Source: CAYONP01 sp964405335 (lineage in GTDB: Bacteria > Armatimonadota > UBA10988). Taken from it: a stretch of DNA of 39,384 nt. The notes below the pieces were generated by a model. It was given only the letters and a program-made list of their open reading frames with translations, ran no database searches and was not told where the DNA came from. The stretch covers positions 1 to 39,384 of the forward strand of contig CAYONP010000053.1 in assembly GCA_964405335.1 (NCBI GenBank). Reading direction: 5' to 3'. Every line of letters begins with the position of its first letter. The stretch's first letter is position 1. Positions 14,713-21,845 of this stretch are shown in pieces. The translations under genes were made by a program, and so were the position numbers.

Positions 14713-14729
14713 GTCGGGCTGTGCCCGCC
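14710..14729. repeat. Stop-codon hairpin TAGGTCGGGC-TGT-GCCCGCC
   Basis: Palindromic word starting with the toxin TAG. Repeated at 15431-15450; a variant TAGGGCGGCTCTGCCCGCC lies at 16154-16172. Related to the dispersed CCCTAC palindromes (GTAGGG on the other strand), for example 21531-21551. Confidence 0.65.
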
Positions 14730-14782
14730 AAGCGATGGAACCCGCCGCGGCGGCGATGCGGTCAAGGGTAGACGAGAGCGCG

Positions 14783-15016
14783 ATGGAGCTGGTGATCAAC
14801 CTGGACGAGGCGCTGGCCGAACGGGCCGCGGCCGAGGCGGAGCGGCGCGGGTCGACGCTCGAGGCGTTGGTGCGCGACTACTTGGCCGACCTGACGACGG
14901 CGGTCGATCCTGGCCAGGCGATGGACGAGTTCCTGCGCCTGGCCGACGAGTATCCGGGCGATCCGGAGCCAGGCTGGCGGTTCTCGCGCGCCGCGCTGTA
15001 CGACGAGCGTCTCTGA
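14783..15016 (+). CDS. RHH-type antitoxin 2 of the tandem TA array
   Basis: 77 residues. RHH domain MELVINLDEALAERAAAEAERRGSTLEALVRDYL, then a tail ending YPGDPEPGWRFSRAALYDERL; the W-R-F-S-R-A-x-L-Y-D motif is shared with antitoxin 1. The first 65 bases are identical to antitoxin 3; after codon 21 the sequences diverge sharply. An in-frame ATG at 14735 (reading MEPAAAAMRSRVDESA before MELV) is an alternative start and would place the palindrome within the coding frame. Six bases separate the stop from the toxin ATG at 15023. Expected to bind and inhibit toxin 2 and repress transcription. Confidence 0.87.
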   Translation: MELVINLDEALAERAAAEAERRGSTLEALVRDYLADLTTAVDPGQAMDEFLRLADEYPGDPEPGWRFSRAALYDERL

Positions 15017-15022
15017 CACGGC

Positions 15023-15433
15023 ATGCCGAAGCAGTTCGTCGACACCAACAACCTGCTCTATGCCAACGACCATCGCGAGCCAGCCAAACGCCTCCAGGCA
15101 GCACGGCTACTGGCCGAGTTGGCGGTGTCCGGCACGGCAGTCGTGTCCTCACAGGTCCTGCTCGAATTCGCCGCCGTGTCGATGCGGAAACTCAACAAAC
15201 CGCCGGAGGTGGTGTCGGCACAACTTGCCCGCCTGCACGTGCTTGAGTTGGTGGCGGTCGATGTGGCGATCTGCCGCCGTGCGGTTGAGCTGCATGTGCA
15301 GCACCAAATCGCGGTGTGGGACGCCGCCATCCTCGCCGCCGCCGAACGCGCCGGCTGCGACATCCTCTACACCGAAGACCTCAACCACGGGCAGGTCTAC
15401 GGCACTGTCCGCGTGAACAACCCGTTCGCGTAG
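15023..15433 (+). CDS. vapC: PIN-domain toxin 2 (VapC-type RNase)
   Basis: 136 residues starting MPKQFVDTNNLLYANDHREPAKRL. Acidic site residues: VDTN, VLLEFAAVSMRKL, VWDAAILAAAERAGC, YTEDLNHGQ. The N-terminal ~98 residues share only roughly half their positions with toxins 1 and 3. From TGG at 15317 the remaining 117 bases, including every synonymous position, are identical to both. It lacks the INYW of the other toxins just before the boundary (IAVW instead), so the junction of identity is abrupt at the Trp codon. The stop TAG is the first triplet of the hairpin repeat. Probably an Mg-dependent endoribonuclease held inactive by antitoxin 2. Confidence 0.88.
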   Translation: MPKQFVDTNNLLYANDHREPAKRLQAARLLAELAVSGTAVVSSQVLLEFAAVSMRKLNKPPEVVSAQLARLHVLELVAVDVAICRRAVELHVQHQIAVWDAAILAAAERAGCDILYTEDLNHGQVYGTVRVNNPFA

Positions 15434-15568
15434 GTCGGGCTGTGCCCGCCAAGCGATGGAACCCGCCGCGGCGGCGATGCGGTCAAGGGTAGACGAGAGC
15501 GCGATGGAGCTGGTGATCAACCTGGACGAGGCGCTGGCCGAACGGGCCGCGGCCGAGGCGGAGCGGCG
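15317..15568 (+). repeat. TA-array repeat, copy C (complete 252-bp form)
   Basis: Toxin 3' end (117 bp shared with 14441-14557 and 16040-16156) continuing through the hairpin, leader and antitoxin 5' end (last 189 bp shared with copy B). On either side identity drops abruptly. The repeat spans parts of two genes and the regulatory region between them, so it is out of register with gene boundaries. Confidence 0.92.
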
Positions 15569-15746
15569 GGGCATCAGCCTGAGCGCGCTGTTCTCTGAAC
15601 TCGTTGAGCAGCTTGACGAAGAGGAACGGCGCCGCCGCGCGGCCGAGGAGTTCGTCCAGGTGGCGCTACGCCAGCCGGGCGAGGCGCCGCCGGGATGGAA
15701 GTTCGACCGTGAGGAGTGCCACCAACGCGGGGTGAACCAGGGGTGA
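15504..15746 (+). CDS. RHH-type antitoxin 3 of the tandem TA array
   Basis: 80 residues. Same RHH opening as antitoxin 2 (MELVINLDEALAERAAAEAE), then ISLSALFSELVEQLDEEERRRRAAEEFVQVALRQPGEAPPGWKFDREECHQRG. The tail keeps PGW-x-F but replaces the FSRAALYD motif with FDREECHQ, so its toxin-binding surface differs from copies 1 and 2. Its TGA overlaps the toxin GTG as GTGA. The 5' 65 bases and leader are identical to antitoxin 2, so all copies probably recognise the same operator (inference), allowing cross-regulation between units. Confidence 0.87.
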   Translation: MELVINLDEALAERAAAEAERRGISLSALFSELVEQLDEEERRRRAAEEFVQVALRQPGEAPPGWKFDREECHQRGVNQG

Positions 15747-16156
15747 GCGAACGCTGCTTCGTCGACACCAACCTCATCATCTACGCGAACTCGAAGTCGG
15801 AGCCCGACAAGCAGCTCGTGGCCGCGCGGCTCGTCGGCGAGCTGCTCGGCGACGGCCGGTGCGTCATTTCGACGCAGGTGCTCAACGAGTACGCCGCGAC
15901 CGCGCTGGGCAAACTCAAGCAGCCGGAGGAGGCCGTGGCTCACCAGCTCCGGCGACTCGAGCAGGCCGAAGTGGTCACCGTCACACCGGAGATCATCCGC
16001 CGCGCCGTCGAGCTGCGGAACCGCTACCGCATCAACTACTGGGACGCCGCCATCCTCGCCGCCGCCGAACGCGCCGGCTGCGACATCCTCTACACCGAAG
16101 ACCTCAACCACGGGCAGGTCTACGGCACTGTCCGCGTGAACAACCCGTTCGCGTAG
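15743..16156 (+). CDS. vapC: PIN-domain toxin 3 (VapC-type RNase)
   Basis: 137 residues from GTG 15743, which overlaps the antitoxin stop. VSERCFVDTNLIIYANSKSEPDKQLVAARL shows the first Asp; QVLNEYAATALGKL the Glu; YWDAAILAAAERAGC and YTEDLNHGQ complete the metal site. The last 38 codons and stop (16040-16156) match toxins 1 and 2 base for base, and identity with toxin 1 extends nine bases further upstream (ATCAACTAC). The array ends here: after the stop comes a variant hairpin, and the next gene is a glycosidase. Ribonuclease function is inferred from the family. Confidence 0.88.
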   Translation: MSERCFVDTNLIIYANSKSEPDKQLVAARLVGELLGDGRCVISTQVLNEYAATALGKLKQPEEAVAHQLRRLEQAEVVTVTPEIIRRAVELRNRYRINYWDAAILAAAERAGCDILYTEDLNHGQVYGTVRVNNPFA

Positions 16157-16196
16157 GGCGGCTCTGCCCGCCGCTCGCGCCGCGCGGGAGTTGCCC

Positions 16197-18791
16197 ATGA
16201 ACGCATTCCTGGCCATGCTCGCCCTTCAGGCGCCGCCGGCCCCGGCCGTGCTCGTCGCGGGTCGACTGCAACTCACGGTCGAGCTGGCCGACGGCCGGCC
16301 GGCGGTCACGCTGACCGACTTGGCCAGCGGCCGCGTCTGGGCCGCCGGGCCGTACCGCTACGGCGTTACGCCGGCCGGCGGTGAGCCGGTCGACGGGCTC
16401 CGCGACGCGGTGCTCCAGTCCGAGGCGGAGAGCATCCGGATCACCGGCCGGCTTGGCGGCCTGGCCGTCGAGCACCAATTCCGCGCCGTTGGCGATGGCA
16501 TCATCGACGAGCAGCTCGCGTTCGACAACGCTGGTGCCGAGCCGGTCCACCTGACGGCGATCGACTGTGGCCTGCGGCTGCCGTTGGCCGACCGACCGGA
16601 GCTGCGCCTGGTCGCCGTGCCGTACCGCCGGCAGGCCGACGGCAAGCTGCACGACTACGGCGCCGACGACCTGCTCGCCGGCCGCTTCTCGAACTCCGAC
16701 TGGCGCAACGACGCGACCGTCGCCGACCAGGAAGTCTGCGACGCGGGCCGGCTCCGCTCGGATGCCTGGGCGCTCGGCGACAGCGCGGCCGGTCTGCTGA
16801 TCGCCAAGTACAACGACGAACAGATCGAGTGCTCGATGGCCGCGATCGACGACGGTGCGCTACGCTACGCCGGCGCCGGGCTGGCGCTCTATCGCGAGCC
16901 CCGCGGGGCCACCGAGCTGGCCGGCGGCGGGCGGTTCGCGTTCGGCCTCACCCGGTTGACCGCCTATGACGGCGACTGGCCCGAGGCCTACGAGCGCTAC
17001 CGCACCTTTCTCAACCAGCAGGGCCACGGCCGGCCCGACGACTACGACCCTCCGCTGGTCTGGAACGAGCTGTTCGACGTCGGCTGGTACCACTCCGACC
17101 CGGAGCTGCTGGCCCGGCACTACACCCGCGAGGCGTTGCTGGCCGAGGCGGCCAAGGCGGCCGAAATCGGCTGCGATCTGCTCTACCTCGATCCGGGCTG
17201 GGAGGTCTGCGAGGGCACCACGTTGTGGGACGAGGCCCGCTTCGGCCCGGTCGACGCCTTCGCCCGCGAGCTGCGCGAGCGGTTCGGCCTGAAGCTCGGC
17301 TACCGCACCATCGGCCGCGTCTATCGCGACGAGTTCCCCAACGCTTGGTACCTCCGCCGCGCCGGCACCGACGGAGCCTACCGACGGCCCGACCTCGCCG
17401 CGCCGCTGGCGCCCGAGCCGGTCGACCTCCGCCGCGACGGACGCCGCAGCCTGGCCCTGCTGCCCGGCGTGGTGGCCACCGCCTCGTCGGTCATTCCCGG
17501 CTACGAGCAGATCCACCGCGTCGAGCACCTGAACGACGGTTGGTACAACAACCCGGCGAGCTGGGTCTCTGCCGGCGAGCCGTCGTGGGTCGAGCTCGAC
17601 CTCGGCGCGGCCTTTCGCCTCGGCGAAATCGCCCTCGGGTCCGAGCACACCGCCTGGTACCGCGACCGGGCGATCACCGCCTTCACCCTCCACGTCGCGG
17701 TCGAGGAGGGCGACTGGAGCACGATCCTCGAATACGACGGCGAGCCGATCGCCGGCACGCGGAGCTTCGTCTTCGAACCGGTCGAGGCCCGCTACGTGCG
17801 AGTCGAGATCGCTCGCGCCCAAGGCGGCAGCGCGCGGATCGACGAACTCGAGGTCTACGAGGCCGAGCCGGGCGCCGGCGACGAGCCGGTCCGCCGCGCG
17901 CGGCCCGACGACGGCCCGGCCAACCCGCTGCCGTTCTGGGAGGTCTGCACCCAATCGCGCGAGTGGCAGGCCGAGAAGCTGCGCCGCATCCTGGCGGTCA
18001 CCGGCGGCGGCGTCGAGTTCATGATGTACGACGAGTTCGACTGGCGCGGCCCGTGCTGGGACCCGACCCACGGCCACCCCGTCCCGTCGACGCCCGAGGG
18101 CCACGTGCGCGCCGTCTATGGCCTGGTCGAGGGGATGCGGCAGCGCTTCCCCAACGTCCTGGTCGAGGCCCACGATCCGGTCTGGCCGTGGACCTTCCGC
18201 TACCTGCCGAGCTACTATCGCCAGGGCTTTGGCGGCAACCGCTACCAGGAGAACTGGGGCTTCGAGTTCATGTGGCAGCCGATTGAAGACTTGCGCAGCG
18301 GCCGCGCGCTGTGCCTCTACTACTACAACCTCGGCTGCGACATCCCGCTCTATGACCACATCACCATGGAGTCGGACAACGACGCCTGCCTCAGCTTCTG
18401 GTGGTACGCCTCGACCGTCCGCCACCTCGGCATCGGCGGCAAGAAGGGCCTCAACTCACCGGTCGAGAACGAAACCCGCTGGCAAGCCTACCGCGCCGCG
18501 GTGGCCGAGTACAACCGCCTGCGCTCGTACTTCACCCGCGGCCGCTTCGTCGGCCTGGGCGAGACGGCGCACCTCCACGTGCTCGACGGCGAGGCGGTGC
18601 TCAACGTCTTCAACCTGACCGACCAACCCGAGCGCCGCGAACTGCGCCTCGACACCCTGCACGCCGGCCTCCCCGCGCCGACCGAGCTACGGGTGCTCGG
18701 CGCCGAGTCAAGGGTCGACGGCGCGGAGCTGGTGCTGACCCTCGATCTCCCGCCGCTGACGCCGGCGGTGGTCGAGGTGCGGCGGCGGTGA
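16197..18791 (+). CDS. Alpha-galactosidase-like GH-D-clan protein with an inserted discoidin domain
   Basis: 864 residues. The N-terminus MNAFLAMLALQAPPAPAV may be a signal peptide. Residues ~20-280 form a beta-sandwich as in GH36/GH31-type enzymes. The barrel starts about 290 (PPLVWNELFDVGWYHSDPE, CDLLYLDPGWEVCEG, LKLGYRTIGRVYRDEFP). It is then interrupted at ~425-555 by an F5/8 type C (CBM32-like) module: VVATASSVIPGYEQIHRVEHL, WVELDLGAAFRLGEIAL, ARYVRVEIARAQGG, IDELEVYEAE. The barrel resumes with VEFMMYDEFDWRGPCWDPTHG and VLVEAHDPVWPW, and a C-terminal beta domain follows. Acid residues in YLDPGW and MMYDEFDW are candidates for catalysis, unproven. ATG 16197 has GGGAG six bases upstream. 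It directly follows the TA array. Could be any GH-D/GH31-like exoglycosidase. Confidence 0.75.
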   Translation: MNAFLAMLALQAPPAPAVLVAGRLQLTVELADGRPAVTLTDLASGRVWAAGPYRYGVTPAGGEPVDGLRDAVLQSEAESIRITGRLGGLAVEHQFRAVGDGIIDEQLAFDNAGAEPVHLTAIDCGLRLPLADRPELRLVAVPYRRQADGKLHDYGADDLLAGRFSNSDWRNDATVADQEVCDAGRLRSDAWALGDSAAGLLIAKYNDEQIECSMAAIDDGALRYAGAGLALYREPRGATELAGGGRFAFGLTRLTAYDGDWPEAYERYRTFLNQQGHGRPDDYDPPLVWNELFDVGWYHSDPELLARHYTREALLAEAAKAAEIGCDLLYLDPGWEVCEGTTLWDEARFGPVDAFARELRERFGLKLGYRTIGRVYRDEFPNAWYLRRAGTDGAYRRPDLAAPLAPEPVDLRRDGRRSLALLPGVVATASSVIPGYEQIHRVEHLNDGWYNNPASWVSAGEPSWVELDLGAAFRLGEIALGSEHTAWYRDRAITAFTLHVAVEEGDWSTILEYDGEPIAGTRSFVFEPVEARYVRVEIARAQGGSARIDELEVYEAEPGAGDEPVRRARPDDGPANPLPFWEVCTQSREWQAEKLRRILAVTGGGVEFMMYDEFDWRGPCWDPTHGHPVPSTPEGHVRAVYGLVEGMRQRFPNVLVEAHDPVWPWTFRYLPSYYRQGFGGNRYQENWGFEFMWQPIEDLRSGRALCLYYYNLGCDIPLYDHITMESDNDACLSFWWYASTVRHLGIGGKKGLNSPVENETRWQAYRAAVAEYNRLRSYFTRGRFVGLGETAHLHVLDGEAVLNVFNLTDQPERRELRLDTLHAGLPAPTELRVLGAESRVDGAELVLTLDLPPLTPAVVEVRRR

Positions 18792-18797
18792 CGTACC

Positions 18798-18880
18798 GGG
18801 GTCAGGTCTCGGAATCAGGCGGTCTGTTACGATTCTGCTTGATGTCCGTTACATTCCACGTGGTTTGAAGACCTGACCCC
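18798..18880. repeat. 83-bp MITE/REP-like element with terminal inverted repeats
   Basis: GGGGTCAGGTCT at 18798-18809 is perfectly inverted as AGACCTGACCCC at 18869-18880; the interior is AT-richer than its surroundings. It lies between the converging glycosidase and Fic genes and supplies the Fic gene's last codons and stop. Same terminal motif as at 10242, 10403 and 10439. Confidence 0.85.
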
Positions 18881-19824
18881 AGGTCGTGGCCGGCCAAACC
18901 GAGGTTGTCCTCGATCTCCCAGAACGACTCCGCCAGCCGCATGGCGATGAGGGCTGCGTACGGGACCAGGTCGCCGCTGTTGGCACACTGAAGCGAGCGC
19001 AGGTAGCGCTTGCGGTTCTTGCTGTCGCCGCGCAGCGCTAGCCAGAACGGCAGCCCGAAGCGGAACAACACGAGGTTCATCAGGATGCGCGAGAGCCGGC
19101 CGTTGCCGTCGGGAAACGGATGGATGCGGACGAACTCGTACGACAACCGTGCGGCGAACAGCACCGCGTCGGCGCTGGGATCACCCGCCGCGTCGGCCAG
19201 CAGCCGAGCACCGTCGGCCAGGAAGCGCTCGACGGCCGCCGGCACGAGCTCCGGGGCGGGCAGCACCAAGCCCTCGCCAACGGTGCGGCTGTCGATCCGG
19301 TACTCGCCTGCGGCGACTCCAGCGTCGTCGGGCACCAGGCCGTCCATCATCACGCGGTGGATGGAGTTCAGGTCGGATTCCGACAGGAAGCCCGCCGGCG
19401 GTTCGGCCAGCCCATGCCGGTCACGCACGCGCCCACACTCGAGGCGACGGGCCGCTGCCAGCGCCTGCACGTGCTGCAGCACCTCGCGCTCGCTGCGTCT
19501 GCGGCGCCGGAACGAGACGATCGTGGGCTCTTCAGCGCCCAGCGCGTCGCCAAACGGAAGCGCGTCCTGCAAGGGCAGATCCGAGCTGGCCGAATCGATC
19601 AACCGGGTTGTCTCACCCCGGCCGAGGCCGGCGCCTTCGATCCGGTTACTCTCGAACACGACGCGGTGCACCGACGCCAAGGCATAGGACCGCAGCTCGG
19701 CGGCGACCACGGCCGAGGCGGCGCCGGTGGCAAGCTCCCGACCCAGAGCTAGATATCGGTTGGCCTCCGCCGACCAGTGTTCCCAGTGCTCATACCAGGG
19801 GCCCTTCGGCTTCTCGCCCACCAT
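18802..19824 (-). CDS. Fic-domain protein with N-terminal inhibitory motif
   Basis: 340 residues. The Fic active-site motif HPFPDGNGRLSR is at 235-246, with the catalytic His and the phosphate-binding loop intact, so AMPylation or deAMPylation activity is expected. The inhibitory motif S/T-x3-E-G/N is present as SNRIEG (59-64), ahead of the Fic core, as in class II Fic proteins, so the enzyme is probably auto-inhibited by its Glu63. The start at 19824 (MVGEKPKGPWYEHWEHW) has GCGGAG upstream; the 20-residue longer form lacks support. The C-terminal ~26 residues, after LGLAGHDLG, are translated from the inverted-repeat element at 18798-18880, which also provides the stop. No antitoxin-like partner is adjacent. 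Targets unknown. Confidence 0.92.
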   Translation of the reverse strand: MVGEKPKGPWYEHWEHWSAEANRYLALGRELATGAASAVVAAELRSYALASVHRVVFESNRIEGAGLGRGETTRLIDSASSDLPLQDALPFGDALGAEEPTIVSFRRRRRSEREVLQHVQALAAARRLECGRVRDRHGLAEPPAGFLSESDLNSIHRVMMDGLVPDDAGVAAGEYRIDSRTVGEGLVLPAPELVPAAVERFLADGARLLADAAGDPSADAVLFAARLSYEFVRIHPFPDGNGRLSRILMNLVLFRFGLPFWLALRGDSKNRKRYLRSLQCANSGDLVPYAALIAMRLAESFWEIEDNLGLAGHDLGSGLQTTWNVTDIKQNRNRPPDSET

Positions 19825-19880
19825 CGCGCGCTCCGCAACAAGTCTACACGATGCCGGCGCGCCGGCGGCAGTCCGCCGAA

Positions 19881-21500
19881 TCAAACCGGCGTCACCACCT
19901 CCCCCCGCAAATACCCCCCAACCGCCTCATTGTCCAACCGCTGGCAGAAAGCGCGGAAGTTCTCGTCGGCCGTGCCGTCGCGCTCGTAGCCCTCGACCAG
20001 GCGGACCAGGGCCTCGGGCACTTCGCTCAGCGGCAGGCGGACCGCCGTGTTGCGGCCGAAGCCGGCCTCGCGGCCGAGACCCCCGCCGACGGTCACCAGC
20101 GCGCCCTCGACCTGCTCGCCGCCGACCTTCATCAGCACCCCCTGCAGGCCGATATCGGCGATCCAGTGCTGGCCGCACGAGTTGGGGCAGCCGTTGTAGT
20201 TGATCCGGATGAACTCGCCGAACCGCGCCAGCTTGCGCTGCAGCTCGCTGAGCGCCGACTCCGCCGGGCTCGGAACGCCGGGGGCGTCCTTGGTCGCCGT
20301 CACCGCCAGGTTGCAGAACTGGCTGCCCGTGCAGGCGACGAAGTTGCGCTGCCAGATGTCCGCCTCGGCCGGCAGCAGCGCGTTGCCCGCACGACGCACC
20401 ACCTCGTCGACGTCGGAGGTGCGCACGCCGGTGACGATCAGGTTCTGGTTGTTGGTCAGCCGCACGGTGCCGTCGCCCAGCTCACGCGAAATGGCCGCCG
20501 CCTCGCGCATCTGCTCGCCGGTGATGCGGCCCAGCCGCGTGGCCAGACCGACATAATGGAAGCCGGGCTGCTTCTGCGGGTGGACGCCGAGATGGTCGCG
20601 CGCCTCGGCCAGCTCGGGCGCCGGCGGCAGGTCACGGTCGAGCTCGAACGGCACTCGTTCGGCAATCGCGGCGAGGAACTTGTCCGGTCCCCACTGTTCG
20701 ACCAGGAACTTCATCCGCGCGCGGGTCCGCTTGGCGCGGTTGCCATGGTCGCGGAAGATGGCCGCAATCGCGCCGCAGGCCGGCCGCACCTGCTCGGGCC
20801 GGAGAAAGACCCTCAGCCGGCTGGCTAGCCGCGGCACGGTCGACAGCCCGCCGCCGACCTGGAGGTCGAACCCGACCTCGCCGTCGCGGACCAGCGCCGA
20901 GATGCCGATGTCGTTGATCTCGGGCTGGGCGCAGCGGAGGCAGCAGCCCGAGACGCTCGCCTTGAACTTGCGCGGCAGGTTGCTGAACTCGGGGTTGCCC
21001 ATGTAGAGCCGGTTGACCTCGTCGAGCAGGCCGCGGGCATCGTACAGCTCGCCGGCGTCGACGCCGGCGACGGGGCAGCCGACGACATTGCGCGGCGCGT
21101 CGCCGCAGGCGGTGATGGTCAGCACCCCGACCCCGGCAAGGCGGCTCATGACGTATGGAATGTCCTCGATGGTCAGCCAGTGGAGCTGGATGTTCTGCCG
21201 TGTGGTGACATCGCCGTAGCCCTGGGCAAAGCGGTCGGTCAGCTCGGCAATCACCTCGAGCTGGTGCGCCTGAAGGATGCCGTTGGGCAGCCGCAGGCGC
21301 ATCATGAAGTGGCCGACGTTCGGCTTCTGGCGGTAGACGCCATACCACTTGAACAGCTCGAGGTCGTCGGGATCGATCGACTCATAGCCGGTGCGGCTGT
21401 AGCGCAGGATGTCGTCCCACACGGCCAGGCCGTCCTTGGCGGCTTTGATCCGCTCGACGCGGTCGGCCTTGCTCTCTTTGCGCTCGCTCTCGTCGCTCAT
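19881..21500 (-). CDS. Ferredoxin-type nitrite/sulfite reductase (siroheme, [4Fe-4S])
   Basis: 539 residues, the normal size. Seen: VTTRQNIQLHWLTIEDIP (98-115), two nitrite/sulfite reductase ferredoxin-like half-domains, and the siroheme/[4Fe-4S] cysteines C390-TGSQF-C396 and C438-PNS-C442. The enzyme reduces nitrite to ammonium or sulfite to sulfide with six electrons in assimilation; sequence alone does not decide which. The TTRQNIQLHW stretch is frequent in NirA-like proteins, which slightly favours nitrite. The start at 21500 (MSDESERKES) is chosen for GGAG six bases upstream; ATG 21503 immediately precedes it. An additional cysteine-rich patch, VSGCCLRCAQPEIND (184-197), lies in the first half. 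It lies upstream of fic on the same strand, 56 bases away, without obvious functional link. The N-terminal ~25 residues are charged. Confidence 0.92.
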   Translation of the reverse strand: MSDESERKESKADRVERIKAAKDGLAVWDDILRYSRTGYESIDPDDLELFKWYGVYRQKPNVGHFMMRLRLPNGILQAHQLEVIAELTDRFAQGYGDVTTRQNIQLHWLTIEDIPYVMSRLAGVGVLTITACGDAPRNVVGCPVAGVDAGELYDARGLLDEVNRLYMGNPEFSNLPRKFKASVSGCCLRCAQPEINDIGISALVRDGEVGFDLQVGGGLSTVPRLASRLRVFLRPEQVRPACGAIAAIFRDHGNRAKRTRARMKFLVEQWGPDKFLAAIAERVPFELDRDLPPAPELAEARDHLGVHPQKQPGFHYVGLATRLGRITGEQMREAAAISRELGDGTVRLTNNQNLIVTGVRTSDVDEVVRRAGNALLPAEADIWQRNFVACTGSQFCNLAVTATKDAPGVPSPAESALSELQRKLARFGEFIRINYNGCPNSCGQHWIADIGLQGVLMKVGGEQVEGALVTVGGGLGREAGFGRNTAVRLPLSEVPEALVRLVEGYERDGTADENFRAFCQRLDNEAVGGYLRGEVVTPV

Positions 21501-21530
21501 CATGCGCTCCGTCACACGCGTCCGCGGCCT

Positions 21531-21551
21531 GGCGGGCACAGCCCGCCCTAC
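21531..21551. repeat. Palindromic element GGCGGGC-ACA-GCCCGCC-CTAC
   Basis: Perfect 7-bp arms with a 3-base loop and the same CTAC edge seen at other copies. Here it lies in an upstream region, not at a stop codon. Confidence 0.75.
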
Positions 21552-21759
21552 AACGGCGTTGCGCCCCAGCCGTGGCGGCCGAAGCGACGGCCCGGCCGAA
21601 GCGACGGCGTTTCGCCCTGACTCCCCCTTCCCGCCGCGGGAAGGGGGTCGGGGGGTTAGGCCGCCGGGCCGTCGCACCGCCACCACCTACCGCCATTCTA
21701 CTACCAAACCCGCAACTTGTATCCCTGTAATCCGGTAGGATTTCAGGGAAATCAGGCGG

Positions 21760-21789
21760 TTGACAGGCTCGGGGTGGGTGGGACAGAAT
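21760..21789 (+). promoter_or_regulatory. Sigma70-type promoter for the aldo/keto reductase gene
   Basis: TTGACA (21760-21765), 18-base spacer, CAGAAT (21784-21789). The same pair with the same spacing occurs at 38472-38501. About 50 bases upstream of the start codon. Confidence 0.55.
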
Positions 21790-21845
21790 GGCCTCGTCGC
21801 CGAACCGGCCGAGGGTGGCGGGCGTCTGCGGCAGAGGAGCTGAGC

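Larger units (their letters stand above)
14659..14847 (+). repeat. TA-array repeat, copy B (toxin 3' end + leader + antitoxin 5' end)
   Basis: Identical without mismatch to 15380-15568 over 189 bp, starting at the contig edge, so the true repeat may be longer. It covers the toxin end, the TAGGTCGGGCTGTGCCCGCC hairpin, the leader with CCGCCGCGGCGG, and the first ~65 bases of the antitoxin gene. Confidence 0.92.
21501..21845. other. Divergent intergenic region without a gene
   Basis: 345 bp between the reductase and the aldo/keto reductase genes. It holds the element at 21531-21551, a second large hairpin at 21623-21647 (CCCCCTTCCCGC, one base, GCGGGAAGGGGG) followed by GGGGGGTTAGG, an AT-richer stretch around 21690-21755, and a promoter for the rightward gene. 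Nothing else recognised. Confidence 0.7.

Noticed and set aside
13860..16160. Integron cassette array (TA cassettes separated by attC-like palindromes)
   Set aside because: Hairpins follow each toxin stop, but the sequence around them (GAACAACCCGTTCGCG) does not fit the RYYYAAC/GTTRRRY core of attC, no integrase is visible, and the repeat spans gene parts instead of lying between genes.
16860..18425. Minus-strand ORF of ~521 codons opposite the glycosidase
   Set aside because: Shadow frame of a clearly coding plus-strand gene; low-complexity composition and no motifs.
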